A stretch of DNA of 64,000 nucleotides from Stercorarius parasiticus (lineage: Eukaryota; Chordata; Aves; Charadriiformes; Stercorariidae): assembly GCA_013396915.1 (NCBI GenBank), contig VWZL01001973.1, forward strand, positions 531,380 through 595,379, read 5' to 3'. The notes beneath the pieces are model-generated. The model was not told the origin of the DNA, did no database searches, and saw nothing but the letters and a program-made list of their open reading frames with translations. Position numbers and translations under genes: made by a program. How positions within the stretch are numbered: position 1 is the stretch's first letter; every line of letters starts with the position of its first letter. Of this stretch, positions 1 through 14,200 are shown in pieces.

Positions 1-3000
1 TCTTACCTTTGCTTTGGCTTGTTATCACATGTTATTCATTATCCAAAAATGAAGGAATGTGGTCTCAAAACCAAAGCAGGAAGCCTGGAAAAGGCAGGTG
101 ATGACGGTTCTAACCACCCAATTCTTATGCTGTTACCTTTTTTCCTTGATTTAATGAGAGTAGGATTGTTTACCTCAAAGAATGTGTCATGTGCCTTGCT
201 TAATAAACGTTAATAAAATGCTTAGACACTCAGAAAAGTTATATTTATATGCCAAATATTATGATAAATAGCACTCTTCGTTTTATGCAGAAAATTATAT
301 TCAAAACCTCATTTCTCTATAGTACACTGGCATATCCAATTTCTAGCCTAATAGTATTCTATATGGAATTCATAAGTGTTCCACAGACTAGAACAATACA
401 TTATTCTTTTTCTTTCAAAATATATCACGCATTTTTACAATAATTTTGACAGGACTCAGAGAGTTAGAAACAGAACATACTTGACCATCTCCCTTTTATC
501 ATTTACCACATGGCAGATTTATCTACTTTGAATAAACAAATCCGACATTCCCAAAGAATGCAGACACGAAAATAAATGAGCCTGGAGTAAACTGCTGCAT
601 AGAATAATAATGTGACTTTAGAATGATCCTAATCTTTAAAACCAAGGTATTAATTAAATAGAAAGTAATGTCATCCTAACAAAAGCTGCACCCATTTAAA
701 ATGACAGCACTAAAACTGGCTGGTAATAATAGTCACAAGATGTCCATCATGTTTATATATGTGAAGTATACGGCTTCACAGAAGCATCGAGTGCTTCTAA
801 ACATCATCTGTATAGTATTTTGTTTGCAAGATTTTAAAATCTGATAGAGCCTTATGCTTTAAACATGTCAATGGGAAAGGTATCAAAACATCACTGTTCA
901 GATTCCCACAGTTATCCGTTTCACTTGGATCTAAAAGCTTCAGTAGCATTTTAATCTGGGTTTCTGAATGATGTTCTAGTGAAAGAAAAACTGTGGAAAG
1001 GTAAATAACTTTTTACAACTAATTATCTTGGAGAAAATTTTTGTTTCAGCCTTGGCTGCCCTTCCTGAAACCTTCACTCTACAAAATCCCTGGAGATAAT
1101 CCTGCCTCTGGGAAGGATTCAGTAAGATCTGCTTTTAGTATGCTTTCCAATTAATATCCTAGGAATTATTTCCTTGTAGAAAACATGTGTTCGTTTCTTT
1201 GTGTCAGTGTAGATGCCTATGTTTATACTTCAGTGTTTATTATGCATATGTAGAGCATTTGGACTGGAAGTCTTTGGGCAGCAGAATGAGCACCTCATTC
1301 CAGTAAGGAACTAAAGAGGAGGGCTTGTTCAGATCCCCTCTTAGTTCCTTAGCACCCAAATCATGGAAGTCAGGTTCAGAAATGTGCATGTATGTGCACC
1401 AGGATGTACAGGGAGCAGGAGACGCAGAAATGTTGGCACATCTCATTTATAATAAAAGTAATCCTTTTTGTTCTTTGTGTGTGTGTTCCCCTTCCAGCAA
1501 TTTCTAAGCCTGAGTATTTAGAGTCCACATGAAGTAAAGATTAAAAACCAAAGTCTGCTTGAGGTAGGAAAGACACTGTAATGACAACTGCATTAACAGG
1601 TGATTATGCTCATCCTCATGTACTTGCCAAGAATCATTCCTGAAGACACCAAAGTAATGGAATGAGACAAACAGAAACACAAAACTCTGGGTAAAGAAAG
1701 CAGATTCCCACATATGGGACTATCTAACTGTGAATGCATTGGAGTTACACAACAGTCTCGGGGCTAATAAAAGGCTAGCAAGAAGTACTTTATAGGGTAA
1801 TCATGATTTCCAAACAAAATCCACATAATTTTTTTTCCTGAAAACTCTTCTTGATTATATTAATTTCTGAGTTGTATGAAGGAGATAATGGCAACACAGA
1901 GTATCTTCCAACACAGTATCCTTCTGCAAAAGATGTTTCACCCGCTTGAGAAAAGACCTGGATTCTGCTAATTTATAAAGAATAAGGGAACACTTTTTCA
2001 GCACTTTAAAACACTCTTCAACAGCTTTGCAATTGAACAATTAAGATCACAGCTGTTTCCTAAAAGGAAGACATATAAGGCAGAATAAAGTAACTGCTGA
2101 ACTATTCCTGAAAAGCAGTTAATTCTGGCTGCTCAGAGAGAAGGAGGAATACAGAGCATTGAAACAGCAGTTGAAGTACTACTGTAAGAAATATTTCCTC
2201 TATAAATCACCTTGCTGCTCACAGATGCACTGAAACCTTTCTCCTATTCATCTCTACAATTTCAGAGCATGAAATATTGGGTCAGAATTTTTTGAACAAG
2301 TTTGAAACAGAGGTTGTTGTTTGCCCAGCACAAATACATCATCCTTCATTAGTAAATATTGTCAAGTATTTTCAGCCTCCTGCGTTATCCAATGTACTAA
2401 CCAGCAGTCAGCCTGGATACTACCTTTATTGCATTTGCCTGCAGAATACCTAGGAGGGAAGGATTGTAAGAAGTCATCTTTCATCAGTATAAATTACATA
2501 CATTACGTACATTTTTCTGTGGAAATGATGAGCTTCTGGATACTCAAGCCTCTCTCCAGTCATAACCCTACAGACTCATAACACAGTATTGACACCGTTA
2601 ATAAAAAGGTTGCAAGCTTCATATGGAGTTTGCAAGACCTCAGGACTGAGGTTTGACAGGCTTGTTATGTCTACACTTTTGTTAAACTTCCTGATTTAGC
2701 AGTAAACGCCATTTTTTTTATATAATTGGCCAGGTGGCTGTGGTTAATCTGTTTTATTTTGTTTATCTTTATATGGTGGTACCACAATGGTTTTATGACT
2801 AATATAACGATGTTGTATTGAGAAATATAGGCCTGGTATCACAGCTGAGACCTTGGGAAGTGGAGACACAGGATGTGTCACAGCGGTGCTCATGCACAAG
2901 ATGATAGATGAGGCACAGGCTGGCACTGGCAACACCATGGCTGTAAATAACTTACCCATGGTCAGTTAATACAAACCTTAATCTGGACAAAACTTATTTG

Positions 3001-6000
3001 AGGAATATTAAAAACAACGATGAAATAGTTACTGACATATGTAGACGGCACTATACATGGTAAATTCAGATGTGAATTGGAGCTGCAGGCCAATAAAAAA
3101 AGGAACAAAGATATAAAAGCATGCTAGGAAACATAAAAGTGACCCTAAGCAGATCCTACAGTAAGAAAGAAGAAAACATCAACATGAACCAAGTGAAGAC
3201 CTCCAAGTACTGACAAGTCATTGTAACACCCCCACCACGGACACTGAAGTAAGGCTATTGACCTCACTGCTCAGAAGAACAGGGGACAGGTGAATTGCTA
3301 AAAGGGATAGAAATTGAATGTGTGTGTAACAATTTCAACTGTATTCTTACTATTATCAAGAGTTTTTCTGAATAGAAGCATACTCTTTCTTTTTCTGTAA
3401 AAATCAGATCTGGAGTAGTAATTCTTGAACTAGTCTGTAAAGGTTTGAATTCTACTAACAGTCTATTCTTGACTTTTTATATAAGGTGTGCTTCCTTTTT
3501 GCCAATAAATAAGATGTTGAGCATAACACAGTCAACTTGGACTTTTTGATACGTTTTCTGCTTCCAGAATCTCCCCCCTGACTGCCATTCTCCAAGACAA
3601 ATGAACCCTGTAGTACTACATCATGATAACCTCCGAGGTATGGATTTCTGGAGAAATCGCAATAGCAAGCCAGAAACAAGCAAACAAAAATCTGTCCCAT
3701 CAGTGAACAACAAAAAGCAATGGATACATCAAAAACTAAGAATAAATGTTTATTCTTAGGCTAAACTCAAGTTAGCAGACTATTTCCCTGAGAAAATAAT
3801 TCCAAAAACTCATCAATCCGCTCCATGTCATATCTTACAGTCATGGGTACTGATTCTCTCTTAAATGGCACCTGATACTTAGATTTAGGCTATCTCTACT
3901 GACTAGTCAGCAAAACAACTTTCTGGAAGCTACCTCTATGTACAAGCACCATGACACAGAATCTTCAAGAGATCTACACCCTTCTGTAAAGGCTGCTGGA
4001 AATGGGAGGCATCACTCAAGGACATTTAAAACAGCGTTTCACACTGATGTTAATGCGATCGAATCTTATACTGAGTGAGGGCCCTACAATGTGAACTGAA
4101 TACTTTTCTTGTACTTACTGCTCATATTTGGACATCTAAATATAGGTATCTTATTATTGAACAGAATTTCACTAAGGAAAAGATTTGCTTCAAATAAGCT
4201 TTTGATTTTTTTATCTAAACTGGAACTACTATTATTTGTAATTCATTAATTTCTCTGCTCATTCTTACCCAAAGCTGTGCTCTTATGTAGCAGATAGTAT
4301 TTCATATTAAAATGATTGACATCTCTACATGTGAAGAAACTTGAAAGTTAGAAGAACCTTAGTGAAATAGCTTCATTTTCAAATCCATTTCTACAGGTTA
4401 CATTTTAAGCGGTCTGGCATAGGAGTTACAGCAATAGTCCAAACTACCAAACCAAAGACATTTTCGACAGAAACATTAAAATAAATGCCCAAAACAAACT
4501 CCAAAGAAGCAATCATTTATTGGATTAAAACGTATGAAAAATTTACTGAACCAATCTTCGCTATAAAATCATCCACTGGAGGAAAAACCTGTGCTACAGA
4601 AATCAGGATAGGGATGAGTAATAGTTATATTGAAAGCGTAAGCACATTTTAGAAAACATTTTCATGTTTTTTAAAGCTCCTACAGTCAGTTCAGCGCAGT
4701 TTCAAATATGCAAAATATGTTTTATGATCACTAGTGTTCTCATCCTGAAGCTGCATTTTCCTGTCTCAAACAGGAGGAGGATCACAACTGTTTAGTAGTG
4801 AGACCTCAGTGATTAATTTGCCCTATGCAACAATGCATTCATCCGTCTACTTATTTAGTTATAAAAGCTTAACAGAGCGTTCCACAGGAACTGCAATATT
4901 TTAGAACCCACATTAAAGGGCATAATAAATATAATTGCGATGCTTTTGCTGGTAGTACAGAAATCAGTACGCTTCCAGAAACACATTTTGAAATATTCCT
5001 TCTCCCAAAAGACTAGTTGGAAAAAAATAGGAACAAGAAGAGGGTAATGCCCTTTTCAGTGGTGATTACCGAATAGAAACCGGACCTTGGACACCTTCCT
5101 TCTGCCTTCCAAATGGTAATACATCCTTGCTCTCTAGAGAGCATCTCTCCACTCCACGTGGGAAGAAGCTAGGCAGTTACATTGGACCAGAAAACAAAGT
5201 AAATATGAAACCCTCCTTAAAGTTCATTACACTATCATCATTAAAATTACCCAGAAACATGCTCTCCATAAAAAATACTTTTTCTACCTGCCAGAGAAAC
5301 AGCATGGACTCCAGATCAAATATTAGCAATTTAATAAAATATTTTTTAAAAAAAAGCTACTGAAGAAAAATACACAACATACCAGATTAGATCATGTTAT
5401 TGTCTTACATTAAAAACCATCAAACCATCCTCAGATATAAAGACACAGACACTTTTGCTGTCACTTGTTTGGATGCATCTCAGTAACAACATAACCATGA
5501 GAACAACAGCATGATATCATTTGAGATGTTAAAAATTGTGAAGTGTTTTAACGGCATCTTTTACAGAAACATTATGTTATTAAGAGACATGTATTTAATT
5601 CAGTTGTCTTGCTCTGTGATGAAATTTTTAAAAATTAACTCTGGATAAATTCTGCTTTTCCTATGTCATGGGAGAAAGAATCAAGGCATATAGCAGCATC
5701 AAATCTCTCAGTCATCAGTCAAATATTTCAGGTGGGAGAAAGTAAATAAAATAAAAAATAAATAAATAAAATGAAAAACACAACATGAAAAAAAATAAAA
5801 TTCCAGAAAATATAACACAAATCCATGACAGTCCTGCCATTCTTCATTATGGCAAATAAAAGAGCAGACAGCAATACTGTTGGATTAAAAACCTAGAAAT
5901 CCACAATTTATTTCAAACCCCTAATTGCAGTAAGCCAATATAGTTCTCCTAGGCTCATAATTGTAATTAAGTTATAATTAATATGCTTTAAATCACTGAA

Positions 6001-8177
6001 AAGTTACACCCAACTCCTTAACATTCTAGTTTCAAATGGAAGCTGCTATTTTGTTCTAAGTATTGATACCATGTATAGCTTCTTCACTAACGAAAAAACA
6101 AACAGAAGCAGCCAATTGTCTCTCCAAAATCATAAGAATTCTGACTAGAACAGTCAGATTACATTAGCTGCAAGGATGACAGACCTCTATCAGTGAGATA
6201 AGATGTGACTCTTAAAGTATCTTTAGCTGATTGTCAAGCTTCTAATTAACTCCAGTAGTCTGAAGATTAAAAAAAAACACAACTGGATTTTCTGCCTCCA
6301 AGATTGTTTGCTACGGTTAGACACTGATGTTCCCCTTTAATCAAGATGATGTTGACATCATTGCACAAAAAAAGATGATTGAGATAAAATACAATTTGAA
6401 TATGTCTACTTGTATCATTTACATGTTTTTCCAATTAAAGACAAATATTTCTATGCACTCAAGATGTTTTGTTCCAGATTTTCAGCAATCTGTATCGCAA
6501 GCTACAATTTAGGAAAGCTGCAGTTTCATCAGTTCCTTTTCACATTGTTCTTGTGAATTTTCTCTCCAGATGAACTTATCTCCCATTTTATTTATAGAAG
6601 TTTCATTTTGTGACTTAAGACAAGGAAATACACTTATTATAAGATAAACATTTTGTTTCAGTGGACAGAATATTGATTTAAAAATTAAAACCTCAAGACA
6701 CTAGAAATAATACTTTATTATAGATAAATAATTGGTTATGTGTGGTAATTGACAATCTGGAAATAATTTGTCTGATTACAATTCTAATAGTTTGTTCCCT
6801 GTGTTGGTTCGTTTAGGCATAGTCGGATACCATGCACCAGATTTTGCCTTTTAGTATCTTACCTTGGTCCTAAATGTGAGTGGTCTTTTTATTACTGATC
6901 ATGTGAAAAAAATGAAAATATCAATTTTATGGAAAATATCAGCATTTCAAAGTTTTCAACATCTTCTGTGAAATACACATTAGAAAACCTTTTTGTAAAT
7001 GGATTAAATTAAAGCAAACATAATTTCCAATGGAAATTACAATTCACGTGTCATATTTTACATTGTTGCTGGTGTAAGATGATAGTGCAAAAAAGATAGT
7101 GAACATTTTCATTTCATTTTTATCAGTGACCTCCCCAAAATCAATTTTGTTTCTGGCCAAGAACCTAACCGTGGCAAAACATTTCAACAGAACTTTTCTG
7201 ATCAGCTCTAATACAGTAACAGTGTGTCCCTGAAAGTAAACTTGCATGCACTAGATAGATAGTCTGTATTTAAAATGTCTGATTTTCCATTTCACTTTAG
7301 TTTGGGCACAAGGCTTTCTGGCAAAATAAAGAAAATGGGCTCGCAGTACGAAAGCAGGCGGAAGCAGAGGTAAAATTATACACTGTCTGGCAGAAAGGAG
7401 ACCCAGATATCCCAGGCCCCCACGCAGCTGAAGTCCTCCAGCCTCTAGACACAAGTGACCACCACCTTGGCTATACTTGTCTCAGTTCAGAAAGTTGGTG
7501 GGTGGTGGCTAAAGAGATGTTATTATTTCTTGACACCAATGATATTAATTCATGTGGTTATGAGAAAGTAGTATATTACCTTATTTCTAAGCTTACCAAC
7601 TTTTTACTTATGCATATTTGTCAGGCAAGTTCAGCAACTTAAAAAGAGGCATTAATTAAATTATGCATTTCAGAATTGTCTTTCTTTCATCAGTGAATAA
7701 AATGGCATCAACTACTTAAAAAAAAAACTATACAAAAGGGCAAATCAAAATGACTTAGGGGGTTATTTGAGTAAAAGTGTGCTTTATTATGAATATTGAT
7801 GCATAAATCATTGTAGAAAAGCCTGTACTGCAAGTTAACTCAGGGGATGTTGGAAAGGTTAAAGCCTAGATAAGTAATGAATGAAGGAAGGAAAACATAA
7901 AAACTTTTTCTTGGTAAGGTAAGGTATTGTATCAGATTGACAGATTTTTCAGAGTATGGATTTATTAATATCTTCAAGCAAAATTTTGCTAAGGATCTTA
8001 CTCATTAAAGGGGAAAAATGGACTCATGCTGTCATCACCCGCTGTTTCTACAGTTAGCATTATAATAGATTTCTCTTAGTCCAAGGTTTCCCTAGGTGTC
8101 TACAGGTGAAAAGTAACTCTTAATTTATTTCCTCTCTTTCTCCCAGTATTCCTTCCCCTTGGTTCCTTGCCTCCCAC
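1..8177. other. Gene-poor AT-rich stretch, no recognised element
   Basis: I read both strands and found no LINE, LTR or RNA gene that I recognise. Reading frames are short, and none has a family signature. Visible local structure is limited to an AAAT-type simple repeat near 5.74-5.77 kb and runs of A or T. The minus strand at the left edge has a splice-donor-like AAAG/GTAAGA with a pyrimidine-rich acceptor-like site about 80 bases upstream, but every frame between them contains a stop. I treat it as chance. Confidence 0.5.
5741..5771. repeat. AAAT-type microsatellite
   Basis: Short imperfect array of AAAT/AAAAT units in an A-rich context. It is an ordinary low-complexity tract, with no nearby LINE end that would make it a tail. 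Confidence 0.8.
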
Positions 8178-8202
8178 AAAAAAAAAAAAAAGAAAAAAAA
8201 AA
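8178..8202. repeat. Poly(A) tract with one interrupting G
   Basis: Two A runs separated by a single G, preceded by a pyrimidine-rich stretch. No recognisable retrocopy body lies upstream, so this is a simple repeat rather than a supported retroposon tail. Confidence 0.8.
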
Positions 8203-8240
8203 GAATAGAATAGATCAAGATTTCAGTAGAGTTTTGAAAA

Positions 8241-8286
8241 GAAATATAGAATCATTTTGCACATATAGAAATATAGAATCATTTTG
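8241..8286. repeat. Two-copy tandem duplication, period 27
   Basis: The 19-base block GAAATATAGAATCATTTTG occurs at 8241-8259 and again at 8268-8286, with identical bases and 8 bases between. Perfect identity in an otherwise unstructured region points to a fairly recent local duplication, such as replication slippage. Confidence 0.85.
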
Positions 8287-11200
8287 TTCATACTTTACAG
8301 GTTCAGGTCATTGAACAAAGTTGGCCTTTTTTAATAAATTTGAGCTCATAACAGAAAGGAACATTTGTCCAAGACGATATCATGTTAAAGTTGAGGGAAG
8401 TGGTAAAATTTTGATAATTTTGAAAAGTTTAGAACGATGCAATATAAGTGTCGTTGTAAAAAAGAACTGTACTTAATTTTTGCAAAATTATTCTCAAATA
8501 GCATCTATGTGCTATCTTAAATTATTTTTCACATCACATTTTTTGAACTAAGAAGCATTTTAAAATCATTCAATATCAGTGATTTACATCACCAAAGCTT
8601 AACAAGCTTATTTAAGTATGATAATACATTCCAATACTTCATTGGTCATTAGAAAAACACCAAAAACACAGAAACATATGCAAATTGAAGGTCATTTATA
8701 GAGCTCTGAGAAAAAAGCATTATCTTAGTTTATAATTATTTTTTAAACATTCACGTAAAAGAATATTCTAAAGCATATTTAATTCCCACTTCTAGTCTTA
8801 TACATATGGAACTGTAACACTCCCAAATGCAGTAGATGGCCAAATGTTAATATTGCCAAAACACTATTAAAACACTACTCGGACTGGTATAAAGAGTAGG
8901 AATGAAAAAAAAAAAAAGAATAACCAAGAAGCTATTAATTTAATCAAGAGACCTCAATAACGTGTCTGAGCACCATAAGCGAAACAGGGTTTGTAATGGT
9001 AGCCATTGGAAAAGATTCTCTGAGTAGGAATTCAGCTGGGGAATTCAGCGTGTGTGAACAGATGTGGAGCATCACAAGGCAGGAGCACTTTTCTGATTAC
9101 ATCACACTTAGCAAGAACTCTCGTTCACGTTGGAGACGGAGGGTAACTGGATGAGTGCAGCAGCTGGAGTGCTCTATGGGCCTGACAGGCTGACACAGAC
9201 AGATGGCCCTCGCTCTTTTAGTCACTGCTGAGCAATATGGTGAATAGAGAAACAGAGGAGTAATACTTGAATTACTGACAGTGGAATAACTAGTATCTAA
9301 CTCTACATAAAACAACAAAACAAAAAGAACTACCAAGCTTCTTCTCGCAAGGCGGACATTTGGCTGGGATTTGATTGTGTTAAGATCTTTTATTTTACTG
9401 TAACTCTTCAGTATGTCAAAAGAATGCACAACTTGGAAAGGGAGAAAAGTATATCTGGGAAAAAACCTTTAACTTACTTTTGCAGGCCAATCATTATATA
9501 TTGTCGAGCTTATTTTTAAGAGCAAAAAAATATCATTCCCATAGACTATGAAAATCCATGTAGATACAACACTTTCTGATGCTCAGAATGTGATCCTCTT
9601 CACAACAGCCACAGTATGGCTGCTCATTTTCTATAGAAAGAAAAATATATAACTGCTTACCTCTGATCCAACACAAGTAAAAATATTGGATTTACATTAG
9701 AGTACTCCCTTAAAAAAAAACAAAAACAAAAACAAAACAACATCTTAGGATCTCTGGTATCAGCTGAAGTATTGTGAATTTATCCATCTTGGAAAGAAAT
9801 CTGAGGTACAGTCTAACCAAAATTTGATCATGATAAAGTAAAATTAGGGACAGATTTATAAATTAAAAATAAATATTTTATTTATTTCAAACATAGTAAG
9901 GAAAAGATCCCAGTGATGAAAATGATGGAAAGAAAAAAGCAATGTTCAGTAACCATCCTTCTAGGAGATGCATTGATCTGTGCTGGACATCTTTGTATTG
10001 CAGAGTTCACTCCTATATCTTTAAGAACAGAGAAATTTTACTTGCTGGGTCTATTTGAGAATTTCAGTTTGATCTTTTAGCCACACTCATAGTTTCTGCC
10101 CATCAGATACATGACACAATCCCAGCAGCTGCAATCCATGAAATGTGTCATTCAGCTGCAGATACACCACAGGAACTTGCCCTGTAATTTTGTTTCCTGG
10201 TCTGGCAGGCCTAAGTTTACCTTACTCCAGCCTCCCATCTGTTTGTTACCATCTCCAAATTTTCCTTATCCTTTCCCTTTGTTCGTCTTTCCCTGCCTTG
10301 CAATACAGATGTTTATCTTTAGCCTAGTTTTTGGCCAGGCTCTCAACCTAGCCATTTGGCTCAACATTTTACATTTATTTTCCAGAACTTCAGTTTGGTA
10401 TTCTCTCAGTTCCCCAGTTTTGATCTGCCTTCACTTAAGCAGTGTAAGTTTTCTGTTCTCAGCCAGCCCTAGCTCTTGCCACTTGTCTCACCTGCCTGGC
10501 ATAGATCCCTTTATATGTTTATTCCGTAATATGAGAGAGCACAGAAACACAGGACCTATACCAGTTTGTTGTGGGGATTTTTTGTTGTTGTTTGTTTGTG
10601 TTGTTATACTAGAAATTCCACAAACACACAGGAATCCAAAGCAGAGAATAAATTAGACAGTGTAATGCAAAGCATCCAGTCATCGTGATCGCTGGTTATT
10701 ATGAAAACACAGATGGAAACAGAGAAGAAAAAATATTTTAATGTATTGTATTGTAGAGACTGTAGAGGTACACCAAGACGAGCACCTAGAGTCCTAGTGT
10801 GCTGTATGTGGAAGGACTGCCTTACTGAGCAGAGCAAAGTCAATGGCTTCATTAATGTATGACACTTTGCAGATCTACGAACAAAACACCATGTCACTAC
10901 ATTGTACATGTCATTGGTAGGACTACTTTAGGAAGAAAACATGGGAGATGTGTGTCACTGAGTGCAAGATAGTACACAGTAAAATATTAAGGTTTCAAAG
11001 TTTGCTTTTGAGTTACTCAATAGAAACTTTTCACACTTGATAAACAGTTTAGAGGAATGTTTAAATGGCTTTGTGCTTCTTAATTACATTATCAGGAAAT
11101 TTCTGACAAACAACAAATGCAGTTCAATACGTGATTCTGGAAAGAACACCTATAAGCAAACAATTTTATTAATATGAAATACTGCAAATATCTTTTGTAC

Positions 11201-14200
11201 AGAAGTATGGCGCTGCCTAAAAATCATGATGAGAGAACACAGAGAAGATCTGAGAGAAGAGCTCATCAAGGTCAAGGCCGATTTGAGTTCTTTTCTGTAC
11301 CATTAAGCCACTCAATTGTCTTTACTAATATTTCTTCTGTATTGTCAATACTATGCATTCATATAATTATTTTCCTAGGTAAAAAATAAAAAATGAACCA
11401 TGACTTCATCAAATTCTTTCACATTGTAGAATATAAATTCAGCATAAAGCTCCATTTTGAAGGAAAATTGCTATTCCTCAACCATCTAACAGTTAACTGA
11501 TAAAAAATTAGTCATTTTATACTTTCTTGCAAAAACGCCTTTCTCTTCATCACCAATAAACTATGGTAAGTTGGCAAGAGGGTTTATCAATTTCTTCCAA
11601 AAAAATTTTCTTGTACGTTTCAAATCTAGTCAATGTTTTATTAGCTGGTATCAGCTGGTTTGCGTTTTGGGGACACAAGCTGCCACTCTTTCATTAACCT
11701 CAGATCCATGGCATTCAAGCACTATGAGAGGTATTCAGATTCATATGTTGTTGGAAATAAGGATTCAAACCTGTTTATTCAAAGAGTGCCCTAGTGAATA
11801 TACTTGGTAGTGATACCTTTTTGCAGTTGTTCTACCTTACATAAATCATCTATTCTCCTCTGGCTCAACAGATACTAATTCTATATCCTGCTATGTAGGT
11901 CATTCACTTTAGATGGTGAAGAACTTTGTTCCTACTCCTGCTTTGAATCAAGTGCACGAGGATCGTAAGAGCTTTCCATCTCTTAGTGGGTGCCTCATCC
12001 AACAGGCTATAGTTTACTCTCATCTGGGTCTAGAAATAGCACCTTAGTGACATTTCTGTAGGAAGCAGACATATGAAAGGTATAATTCTTCCTCATTTTT
12101 TAATCCAGTCAGTTCTAGAGACAGTTTTCTCATGCCTTGAAGAAAGTGATCCAAGTGATGTTTTACTCAAATATAAATAAAGGCAGAAAATATTCCTTAG
12201 TTTGCTTGGATTCTAGGTTTCATGTTTATATTCCAGCAAACCATGCTTGCTTTATTATAAATGCATATAACTGAATGCATGAAGAAGCTTTCAAAGGCTT
12301 AGTGATTCATTTATTAAGAATCATTTCCACAAACACTTACCAGAGGAACATTTTACGTCCATCTGATGATCTAGGTTATAAAAATGTGTTCATTAGAATT
12401 CATCTTAGGCGATCAGAAATATTAAAAAGTCATGTCCTGTTATACAATGCAGGTTGAAGCCTTTGCGAATTCAGCCTTTTCCCACAAGTTGTTTATATTC
12501 ATCAGTGCAGACATGCTGAACAGTCAGGCTAGCATATACATTTGCTAATCCAGCTTGATAATGCCAGCATTATTTAGGTTACTCAAGTCATTAGCTACAC
12601 AAAACAGGAACTGCAAACACGTGGGGGTTTTTTCCACCCCGATTAATTTTCTTAGTACTTAATCTCTGAGGTTTAAGAGATCCTACTTGTGTTCCTTTTC
12701 AGTGATTAAAAATACTTCATTTAACATTTCCATACTTTAAATTCAGCATATTTCATGCAATATGATGCATTCAATTGCTTATGAATTGTAACTCCCTTTT
12801 TTATAATGCAAACCCTGTCATTAAGACCTTAGAGCTCTCTCACATCGGCAGCTCCTGTCAGGAATGTAAACCTGGGAGTGTGCTGGAGCTGTTCTGTGCG
12901 AGTAGTAAAATTCCCACTCACAAACAAATTGTGGGGCAGACTTAAAAGTTTTCAAATGCTTGGGAAAAAAAAAAAGTGGGGGGGGAAAGACCCATCACTT
13001 CTTAATAAGCACTGATGAAGAAATAAGTAAGCAGACAAACCCCACAAAAACAGTAAAAATGTGAAAAACTAAGAAGTAAAGAAAAATAGAATGGATGAGA
13101 ATCGATAAGCAACTTCAGAATGGGACAATTTTCTAAAAGATGATGTGTTACCACACAGAAGTGCTATGTAGTAATTTTAGTGCGTTCCCTCAGAATATGA
13201 AGTTTCTGTAAAGTGATTCTCCACTAAGCCTGTTAGTAAGATGATTTTAAAACTGGGGAAAGTCTTGTTAAGAAGCCATCCAGCAAAAGCATCAGAAAAA
13301 GGACAAAGAGGATGAATATACTTTCTTATCTAACCCTAGAATACTGTAAGAACTAAATATTCTATTTTTTTTTTTTAATTCAGAATTGTCTAAAACTGAG
13401 CAGCTTCATGTCTAAACCTAATAGGGACACAAAACTAGGTGGAAAAATGCTTAAAAGAGTTTGAGGAAACCAATATGGTAGACACCCTGCAAGTGTTCCT
13501 AATACCAAGCCACACAACTGGGATCTTGAAAAGAAATAGACCCAGCTGCCTATTAAAACAAAGGTGATGGTATTGCCAACAATTTTTTAGTATTCTAAAA
13601 GTTTTTGAATTTCTGAAATTAGGAGCCCTGGTTTTTCAGCAATATGGAGGTTGAATCCAAATTTCATATATTCTTAAAAATGTCAATAGGCATTATAATA
13701 TAACCCATCCCATCTTCCTAAGATTATACCAGAAAAATTCTTGGAGCCAGAGGCATATACAGAACTATATCATGTCTGCAAATAAGCTCATATCAAATAT
13801 GTATGCTTTTTTAATTATCAGAAAGAGCAACGATTACTCACAATTCAAGGACACATCACATGCATGGAAATGGAAAAACAATTATGTTACCTCATTGGTT
13901 CTTAGAGGAGAAAATAACGTTGGTTTTTGGGTACCTCACATAGACTAATGCAAAATTGCTTAGGCCAAAGAGCCGTTCTCCTTGTAAACGCATTCAAGAG
14001 CATAAGGGAACAATGGTACATTCAGTCTTTCCCTTTGCAATATCAAGCAAGTTAAAGAAAACAGTTTCTGAAGATGGGGTCTCTCTATATCCTTCCTTCT
14101 CAAATTCCTTCTGGTATTTCGGCTTCTAATCATTTTTTTCATGTTTGCTTTTCTTTTTGTTGTTTGCATCTATTTTCTGGAGAGATACTTGATCCTCGCC

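Noticed and set aside
2744..2959. Minus-strand frame beginning at a strong donor-like ATGG/GTAAGTTA
   Set aside because: The donor-like site has no acceptor with an open frame at a sensible distance, and the frame itself has no family signature.
10111..10656. Longest open frame in the window, 181 codons on the plus strand
   Set aside because: It sits in a pyrimidine-rich segment, which suppresses stop codons. The peptide is Leu/Ser/Pro/Phe-biased with no domain, and an overlapping second frame is also open. It is best explained by composition.
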